Of a DNA stretch of 13,175 bases, positions 8,316 to 13,175 are shown piece after piece. The stretch comes from Sphingomonas bacterium (GTDB lineage Bacteria > Pseudomonadota > Alphaproteobacteria > Sphingomonadales > Sphingomonadaceae). Location: the NCBI GenBank assembly GCA_026785965.1, contig JAJAYY010000130.1, positions 1 through 13,175 of the forward strand, given 5' to 3'. The position numbers and the translations under genes are program-made. The notes under the pieces were generated by a model. It saw nothing but the letters and a program-made list of their open reading frames with translations. It ran no database searches and was not told where the DNA came from. The number at the start of each line of letters is the position of its first letter. The first letter of the stretch is position 1.

Positions 8316-9593
8316 TTATTTGCGGGCGATTTTGGCTGGGGGTGGCGCTCCCTTGCCGTCGCGGTTGAGCAGCGCGGCGATCACCTTGGTGTCGCGCTTG
8401 TAGACATCGTCATAGTCGACGATCTTGCCATCGACCAACGCTGCCGAGCTGAAATAGACGATGTAGACGGGTAGCGGCTTGACGAATTTGGCCTCGACCG
8501 TCTTCTTGCTTGCCAGCACGGTGTTGATCTTGTCGCGCGTCCATTCGCCGTTGTCGTCGCTGCCAAGTTCGGCGGCGAGATCGTGGATATGTTCGGTACG
8601 GATGCAGCCGTGGCTGAGCGCCCTTACCGAGCTGTTGAAGCGGCTGCGGGCATTGGTATCGTGAAGATAGATTGCATAGGGATTCTGCATCACGAACTTC
8701 ATCTGGCCGAGCGCATTGGTCGGCCCCGGCGGCTGGCGCCAGCGCTGGATCTTGCCGTCCTTGCCCCTGACTGAAACGAAGCCGCCCTTGCCCGCGACTT
8801 CTTTCGAAATGCTGGTCGGGACTTCCCACCACGGATTGAGGATCACCCCGGTGGCCATCGCATTGAGTTGCGGCGTCGGCGTCTTGATCGCCCCGGCAAT
8901 GGCGCGATGCTTCCATCGCGTGATGCCATTTTCGACGAGCGTGGCGTGATAAGCAGGCACGTTGACGATGATATATTTCGACCCGAGATCGCGCGGCAGC
9001 CACCGCCAGCGATCCATGTTGAGACGGATGCGGTTGATTTTGGCGGTTTCGGTTTTGGGCGTGACCTCAAGCGCATAACGCAACGCGCCATATTGCGGAT
9101 GGGTCGGAAGCAAGCCGATCAGCGCATCGCCGATGCGATGCGCGGCGAGCGCTTGATCGAGCAGGATCCGTTGGCGATTGCCGTCAAGATCATTGTCCGT
9201 GACATGCCAGTCGATCCGCGCATCGTTGCGGACATGACCGAGCGCGAAGTCCGAGGCGAGCTTGTTGAAGCGATCGGTCGCAGCGCTCGACATCAGGACC
9301 GGATTGCCCGAACGCATGGCTTGCTCAAGCCCAGCTGGATCATAGTCGGCAGGAGACAGGCCTTCGCGGCCAATGCCGCCAATGAACGCTAGCAGTTGTG
9401 CAGCATCCTCGACCTGCCACTGCGGGGGCAGGATGACCGGCGCGACATATGGCGTCGGGACGGTCGGCGCGACCACTTGGCCAGGGGCCGGGAGGGGCGC
9501 CATCGGGTCGACCTGCTGGAGCGTCGCGGCGTTGAGCGGCAGCGCCGCGGTCATCGCCATCAATCCCAACGATACAAAGGATCGCACGCTCAT
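8316..9593 (-). CDS. L,D-transpeptidase, compact YcbB (LdtD)-like
   Basis: This predicted periplasmic enzyme makes 3-3 cross-links in peptidoglycan by exchanging the terminal D-Ala of a tetrapeptide stem through an acyl-cysteine. ATG at 9593 is chosen because GGAG lies six bases upstream; the frame stays open to 9779. The product has 425 residues with a signal peptide (about 1-22) and a Pro-rich linker (about 28-56). The scaffold domain runs about 60-175 (EGLSPADYDPAGLE, FALGHVRNDAR). The YkuD domain runs about 205-385, with His311 (YLHDT) and SHGCIR containing His328 and catalytic Cys330. The family's usual peptidoglycan-binding insert is absent: LLPTHPQYGALRYAL (161-175) reaches INRIRLNMDRWRWLP (186-200) after only ten residues. 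E. coli YcbB is much longer (about 615). It ends at the shared terminator. Confidence 0.93.
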   Translation of the reverse strand: MSVRSFVSLGLMAMTAALPLNAATLQQVDPMAPLPAPGQVVAPTVPTPYVAPVILPPQWQVEDAAQLLAFIGGIGREGLSPADYDPAGLEQAMRSGNPVLMSSAATDRFNKLASDFALGHVRNDARIDWHVTDNDLDGNRQRILLDQALAAHRIGDALIGLLPTHPQYGALRYALEVTPKTETAKINRIRLNMDRWRWLPRDLGSKYIIVNVPAYHATLVENGITRWKHRAIAGAIKTPTPQLNAMATGVILNPWWEVPTSISKEVAGKGGFVSVRGKDGKIQRWRQPPGPTNALGQMKFVMQNPYAIYLHDTNARSRFNSSVRALSHGCIRTEHIHDLAAELGSDDNGEWTRDKINTVLASKKTVEAKFVKPLPVYIVYFSSAALVDGKIVDYDDVYKRDTKVIAALLNRDGKGAPPPAKIARK

Positions 9594-9769
9594 TTTGGTC
9601 TCCGCTGCCGTATGTTGCTTGCCCCGTCCCCATGTCGGGACCGTTCGGACCCTTGATGGCGCAGGCCAGCCATACACAGGATGAATGACAGCGGCCAGAG
9701 GGTATACGAACCGCCAACCAATCCTTAAGCTGTTGCGATCAAGATGGAAGTTGAAGGCGAAGGGGAGCG

Positions 9770-10078
9770 ATGGTGCCATCGGGCATGGGTCTGGACGGGA
9801 ACATGATCCCGCGACGCGTGAAGCGGATTTTCGACCAGCGCGACGAAGCGCGGGGAGATGCCGACGGCGTGTTGGCTCAGCTCAATTGGCGCGACCAGAC
9901 GGTCGCCGTGCGGCTCGCCAATCTGTCGTCGGCGGGGGCGATGGTGATTTTGGACGAAATACCGCATATCGGCGAGCGGGTCGCCTTGCAGTTGCCCGAC
10001 GGACGTGCCGCGCCGGGCGATATTCGCTGGGTGCGCGATGGGCGGATCGGCATTCACTTCGCCGCGCCATTGGAGTAG
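9770..10078 (+). CDS. PilZ-domain protein 1
   Basis: This is a small cytoplasmic single-domain PilZ protein, a probable cyclic-di-GMP receptor; its output is unknown. The product has 102 residues from ATG 9770. GGAG lies only two bases upstream and AAGG about twelve, so the start is not certain; MIPRRV at 9803 is an alternative. The two PilZ signatures are present: RDEAR (24-28) fits RxxxR and NLSSAG (51-56) fits the (D/N)xSxxG motif. RIGIHF near the end is the usual closing strand. The spacing between the two motifs (27 residues, R24 to N51) is identical in the next gene, which follows seven bases after the stop. The two are probably co-transcribed and possibly arose by duplication. Confidence 0.85.
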   Translation: MVPSGMGLDGNMIPRRVKRIFDQRDEARGDADGVLAQLNWRDQTVAVRLANLSSAGAMVILDEIPHIGERVALQLPDGRAAPGDIRWVRDGRIGIHFAAPLE

Positions 10079-10085
10079 CGGCGCG

Positions 10086-10406
10086 ATGGAGATAGATTTC
10101 GTGACGATCAAAGCCCGCATTGCCGGAGCAGACGACCCTTCGGACCGCCGACGCGGATCGCGCTTCGCGGTCGAAATCGAGGCGCGCGTGCGTGAGCTGG
10201 GTAGCGAAGGCTGCGAGGCGCGCGTGGTCAACATCTCCGAAAGCGGATTCATGGCCGAGACCGACGGCGTGTTCGAAGTCGGCACGCGGGTGTGGTTGAT
10301 CCTGCCCGGCCGCGACCGCGCCAACGCGCTGGTCAAATGGACCGCGGGCAACAAGATGGGTGCCGAATTCGCCGAGTTGATCTCGCTTGAGGGTCTCGAC
10401 GCTTAA
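10086..10406 (+). CDS. PilZ-domain protein 2
   Basis: This is a second small PilZ protein, 106 residues from ATG 10086, with GGAG ten bases upstream inside the end of the preceding gene. A GTG start at 10101 is also possible. RRGSR (22-26) fits RxxxR and NISESG (49-54) fits (D/N)xSxxG, so the cyclic-di-GMP-binding residues look intact. MGAEFAEL near the C-terminus is the expected last strand. No partner domain is attached, so any effect must come through protein contacts. Outside the motifs it differs clearly from PilZ protein 1. Its stop TAA (10404-10406) interlocks with that of the convergent esterase gene in one TTAA. Confidence 0.88.
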   Translation: MEIDFVTIKARIAGADDPSDRRRGSRFAVEIEARVRELGSEGCEARVVNISESGFMAETDGVFEVGTRVWLILPGRDRANALVKWTAGNKMGAEFAELISLEGLDA

Positions 10407-11017
10407 GCTGCGCCGAGCGCGCGCTTCACTGCAGGCACCATATTCGACACGATTCGCTTCACCCCGGCAAAGGTCGGGTGAATGCCGTCGGGCTGGATCA
10501 TTGCTTTCTGCCCCGCCGCCCCGTCGAGGAAGAAGGGGTATAGCGCGGTGCGATGGCGGCGGGCGAGGTCGGGGTAGATCAGTTCGAACTTGGCGATATA
10601 GGCCGGGTCGAGATTGGGCGCAGCGCGCATTCCAGCGAGCAAGACCTTGATCTTGCGTCGGTTTAATTCGGTCAGAATGGCGTCGAGGTTGGCGCGAGTC
10701 AGCCCCGGATCGAGCCCGCGCAGCATGTCATTGCCGCCCAGCTCGACGATCACCAGATCGGGTTTCGCGCCGAGCCCGTCGAGCGTCCAGCCGAGCCGCG
10801 CGCGCGCCGCCTGGCTGGTATCGCCCGACACGCCGGCGTCGGCGCCCCGTGCCGCGATGCCGTGGCGGCGCAGGCTGGCCTGGAGCTGAGGCGCAAAGCC
10901 CAACCCCCGGTCGAGTCCATAGCCCGCGGTGAGGCTGTCGCCGAACGCCAAGATCAGCGGCCGCGGCGGCGCGGCACCAAGCAAGAGCAAGCCGAGGATG
11001 GCGAAAAAACGTCGCAT
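10403..11017 (-). CDS. SGNH/GDSL arylesterase, TesA-like
   Basis: This secreted or periplasmic SGNH-fold hydrolase resembles E. coli TesA (multifunctional acyl-CoA thioesterase I/arylesterase/lysophospholipase). The natural substrate is not predictable. ATG at 11017 gives 204 residues; the frame is open further upstream but reads into the divergent gene's territory. No clear ribosome-binding site is visible. A short signal (about 1-18, RRFFAILGLLLLGAAP) is followed by block I AFGDSLTAGYG with Ser28, block III GGND with Asn96, and block V DGIHPTFAG with Asp177 and His180. It is divergent from a YbbA/YbbP-type ABC system, the same neighbourhood as tesA-ybbA-ybbP in E. coli, which supports the subtype. 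The 55-base gap to the ATPase gene must hold both promoters; leftward TACAAT (11040-11035) is a -10 candidate. Confidence 0.9.
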   Translation of the reverse strand: MRRFFAILGLLLLGAAPPRPLILAFGDSLTAGYGLDRGLGFAPQLQASLRRHGIAARGADAGVSGDTSQAARARLGWTLDGLGAKPDLVIVELGGNDMLRGLDPGLTRANLDAILTELNRRKIKVLLAGMRAAPNLDPAYIAKFELIYPDLARRHRTALYPFFLDGAAGQKAMIQPDGIHPTFAGVKRIVSNMVPAVKRALGAA

Positions 11018-11034
11018 AAGCGCACGGTGGCGCC

Positions 11035-11040
11035 ATTGTA
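11035..11040 (-). promoter_or_regulatory. -10-like TACAAT upstream of the SGNH esterase gene
   Basis: TACAAT on the minus strand lies 17 bases before the esterase ATG. No convincing -35 element is found 16-18 bases further upstream, so the call rests on the hexamer alone. The leader would be only about ten bases, which fits the absence of a clear ribosome-binding site. Confidence 0.25.
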
Positions 11041-11072
11041 GCGGGGCGGCAAGCTTCCTAGCTGTAGGCAAG

Positions 11073-11762
11073 ATGACAGCCCCCCCAACCGACCTCGCCC
11101 CCCTGATCGACCTCACCGACGTAAGCCTGACGCTGGGCGAAGGAGAAGTGCGTACGCATATCCTGAAAAACGTCAGCCTGCGGCTCGATCCGGGGACGAG
11201 CGTCGCTGTGCTTGGGCCTTCGGGGTCGGGCAAGAGCAGCCTGATGGCGGTGATCGCCGGGCTCGAACAGCCCGATCAGGGACGGATCCTGCTCGCCGGA
11301 CAGGACCTTGGCGATCTGAGCGAAGACCAATTGGCGCGGCTGCGCGGCCGCTCGCTGGGGATCATCCTGCAGGCGTTTCACCTGTTGCCGACGATGACCG
11401 CGCTTGAGAATGTTGCGGTCCCGCTCGAGCTCGCCGGGGTGCGCGACGCCCAGCAACGCGCGCGTACCGAATTGGAAGCGGTCGGGCTGGGCCATCGGCT
11501 GCGCCATTATCCGGCGCAATTGTCGGGCGGCGAGCAGCAGCGCGTCGCGATTGCCCGCGCCACCGCGCCGCGACCGCAACTCCTGCTTGCGGACGAGCCG
11601 ACCGGCAACCTCGACAGCGCCACCGGGGCCGGGATCGTCGACCTGCTGTTCGAGCGGGCCGGGGCGGCGGGCGCGGGATTGCTGGTGATCACCCACGACC
11701 CCGTGGTCGCGGCGCGCGCGGCGCGGACGGTGCACATGGCCGACGGCGTGCTCACCGCGTGA
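11073..11762 (+). CDS. ABC transporter ATP-binding protein, YbbA/LolD-like
   Basis: This is the ATPase subunit of a type VII (MacB/LolCDE-like) ABC system. Such systems use ATP to drive motion of a membrane permease instead of classical transport. The product has 229 residues from ATG 11073, with AGG about five bases upstream. Motifs in order are Walker A GPSGSGKS (48-55), Q-loop Gln100, signature LSGGEQQR (150-157), Walker B LLLADEP (170-176), D-loop around NLDS (179-182), and H-loop His208 in VITHDP. ALENVAVPLEL (110-120) is typical of the LolD/MacB/FtsE group. The stop overlaps the start of the permease gene (GTGA), so the two subunits are likely made together. Divergence from the TesA-like gene points to YbbA over LolD. 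Confidence 0.94.
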   Translation: MTAPPTDLAPLIDLTDVSLTLGEGEVRTHILKNVSLRLDPGTSVAVLGPSGSGKSSLMAVIAGLEQPDQGRILLAGQDLGDLSEDQLARLRGRSLGIILQAFHLLPTMTALENVAVPLELAGVRDAQQRARTELEAVGLGHRLRHYPAQLSGGEQQRVAIARATAPRPQLLLADEPTGNLDSATGAGIVDLLFERAGAAGAGLLVITHDPVVAARAARTVHMADGVLTA

Positions 11763-13175
11763 ACCTCGCGCTGCGCCTCGCGTTGCGCGACCTGAAGGGC
11801 GGGCTCGGCGGGCTCGGGCTGTTGTGGCTGTGCCTTGCGGTGGCGATCGCTGGCCTGTCGTCGGTCACCAGCCTGGCGTCGTCGGTCGATCGCGCGATCG
11901 CCTCGCAAGGGCGGGCGATGATCGGCGGCGACCTGGTGCTGACCGTCGCCCAGCGCGAGGCAAGCACGGACGAGCGCAACGCGATCGACGCGCGCGGGCG
12001 CAGCTCGGCCAGCGTCGGGACGCGCGCGATGCTGGTCGCGGCGGGCGAGCGCAGCATGCTGGTCGAGCTGACCGGGGCCGACTCGGTGTGGCCGCTGGCG
12101 GGGACATTGACGATCGCGCCGGGGGGCAAGCGACCGAACCAGGACGAGATCGCGGTCGGACGCGACGCCGCCGAGCGGCTCGGGCTCAAGACCGGCGACC
12201 GGGTCCGCCTCGGGCGCGCAACCTTGCAGGTGTCGGGAATCATCGAAGCAATGCCGCGCGATTCGGGCTTCGCGCTTGCCCCGCCGGCATTGGTCGACGA
12301 GGCCGGACTGGCGCTGACCGGGCTGATCCAGCCGGGTAGCCTGACCACGACCAGTTACCGCTTGCTGCTCGCGCCCGGCGCCGACGCGCAAGCCGCGGGG
12401 CTCGCCTTCCAGAAACGCTTCCCCGACGGCGGCTGGCGCGCCACCGACCGCAACGACGCCGGTGGCGGGACTCGTCGGTTCGTTGACCGGCTGGGGCAAT
12501 TGCTGCTGCTGGTGGCACTGTCGGCGCTGGCGATTGGCGGGCTTGGCATGGCGAGTGCCGCCGCCGCTTTCGCCGCCTCGCGCCGATCGGGAATCGCGAT
12601 CCTCAAACTGGTCGGCGCGCCGCGAGCGACGATCAACGCGATGCTGCTGATCGAATTGGGGCTGATCGCCGGACTGGCGATCCTGACCGGGCTGGCGGTC
12701 GGCGCAGCGGCGCCCGCGCTGGTGTCATCGTTCGCCGAGCGCTTGTTGCCGGTCGCGCCCGATCCGAGCCCGCAATGGCTCGCGCTGGGCGAAGCGGCAG
12801 TGTTCGGAGTGCTGATCAGCTTCGCCGCAAGCTGGCGGGCGATCGCATCGGCGGGAGAGACGCGCCCGGCGCGGCTGCTTCGCGGTGAGGTCGAATCCGA
12901 GCGGAGCGGGCTGAAAACCTATCTCTGGCCGGGCGCGGCACTGGCCGCCGCCGCGGCGTTGGCGGTAGCAAGCGCGAGCGATCCGTGGTTCGCGGCGAGC
13001 GGAATCGGCCTGATCGCCATCGTGTGCGGGCTATTCGCTTTGGTCGGGGTCGCGATCCGCCGCACCGCCCGCACCCTCAAGCATCACGGCGGGCCGGTGA
13101 CCCGGCTCGGGATTGCGGCGCTCGACCGACCGGGCAACGCCACCGGGCGGCTGGCAGTGTCGCTCGGGCTAGGGC
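11759..13175 (+). CDS. ABC transporter permease, YbbP-like FtsX/MacB family (partial at right edge)
   Basis: This is the membrane subunit partnering the YbbA-like ATPase. GTG at 11759 overlaps its stop, and 472 residues are readable without a stop; YbbP homologues are about 800 long. An N-terminal helix (about 18-38) is followed by a periplasmic MacB-PCD-like domain (about 40-240, including GGDLVL at 57-62 and GLKTGDRVRLG at 142-152). The first FtsX block then has helices near 246-270, 294-322 and 342-362. SGIAILKLVGAPRATI (277-292) is the cytoplasmic coupling segment usual in FtsX-like permeases. Two more helices (about 388-406 and 413-433) lead towards the second half, and RLGIAALDRPGN (449-460) resembles the linker before it. 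In E. coli YbbAP is linked with lipid or hydrophobic-compound handling, but the function here is open. Confidence 0.92.
   Translation, partial: MNLALRLALRDLKGGLGGLGLLWLCLAVAIAGLSSVTSLASSVDRAIASQGRAMIGGDLVLTVAQREASTDERNAIDARGRSSASVGTRAMLVAAGERSMLVELTGADSVWPLAGTLTIAPGGKRPNQDEIAVGRDAAERLGLKTGDRVRLGRATLQVSGIIEAMPRDSGFALAPPALVDEAGLALTGLIQPGSLTTTSYRLLLAPGADAQAAGLAFQKRFPDGGWRATDRNDAGGGTRRFVDRLGQLLLLVALSALAIGGLGMASAAAAFAASRRSGIAILKLVGAPRATINAMLLIELGLIAGLAILTGLAVGAAAPALVSSFAERLLPVAPDPSPQWLALGEAAVFGVLISFAASWRAIASAGETRPARLLRGEVESERSGLKTYLWPGAALAAAAALAVASASDPWFAASGIGLIAIVCGLFALVGVAIRRTARTLKHHGGPVTRLGIAALDRPGNATGRLAVSLGLG

Noticed and set aside
9626..9641. GTCCC-6-GGGAC inverted repeat upstream of the YcbB-like gene
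   Set aside because: Five-base arms are expected by chance in this base composition, and no promoter could be placed around it. The likeness to the ctaC spacer repeat is only in the arms, which are inverted in order.
11507..12499. Leftward 330-codon open frame
   Set aside because: Antisense to the YbbA/YbbP-like genes; Arg/Gln/Pro-rich with no domain.

Overview
The window looks like ordinary core chromosome of a G+C-rich alphaproteobacterium, most likely a sphingomonad (Sphingomonas or a close relative). The basis is the protein style: the N-terminal region of CtaD, the PyrE sequence, and a compact YcbB-type L,D-transpeptidase. The gene sets are also familiar: ctaC-ctaD next to pyrE-pdxJ-acpS-lepB, and a TesA-type esterase divergent from a YbbA/YbbP ABC system. 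I see no phage, transposon, CRISPR array, tRNA or rRNA, and no convincing undescribed system. Nearly every base falls in a recognisable gene.

Region 1 (1-2660): ctaC and ctaD, subunits II and I of an aa3-type cytochrome c oxidase, are transcribed leftward. ctaD runs off the left edge. The intergenic strip shared with pyrE carries a good sigma70-like promoter for ctaC.

Region 2 (2672-6433): a tightly packed rightward operon of five genes: pyrE (pyrimidine synthesis), pdxJ (vitamin B6), acpS (acyl-carrier-protein activation), lepB (signal peptidase I) and an AI-2E/PerM-family membrane protein. The genes overlap by 4 bases or abut, and four of the five use GTG or TTG starts, which suggests translational coupling. 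A repeat-like segment forms the last codons of pyrE and the ribosome-binding region of pdxJ.

Region 3 (6437-7217): leftward rpsU (ribosomal protein S21), followed by a membrane-anchored FKBP-type prolyl isomerase. A perfect 19-bp tandem duplication covers the end of rpsU.

Region 4 (7218-9593): two cell-wall enzymes of the YkuD superfamily lie tail to tail around a shared bidirectional terminator. One has a twin-arginine-like signal; the other is a compact YcbB-type L,D-transpeptidase.

Region 5 (9770-10406): two small tandem PilZ-domain proteins, which are probable cyclic-di-GMP receptors.

Region 6 (10403-13175): a leftward SGNH esterase is divergent from a YbbA-like ATPase and a YbbP-like FtsX/MacB permease. 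The permease runs off the right edge.
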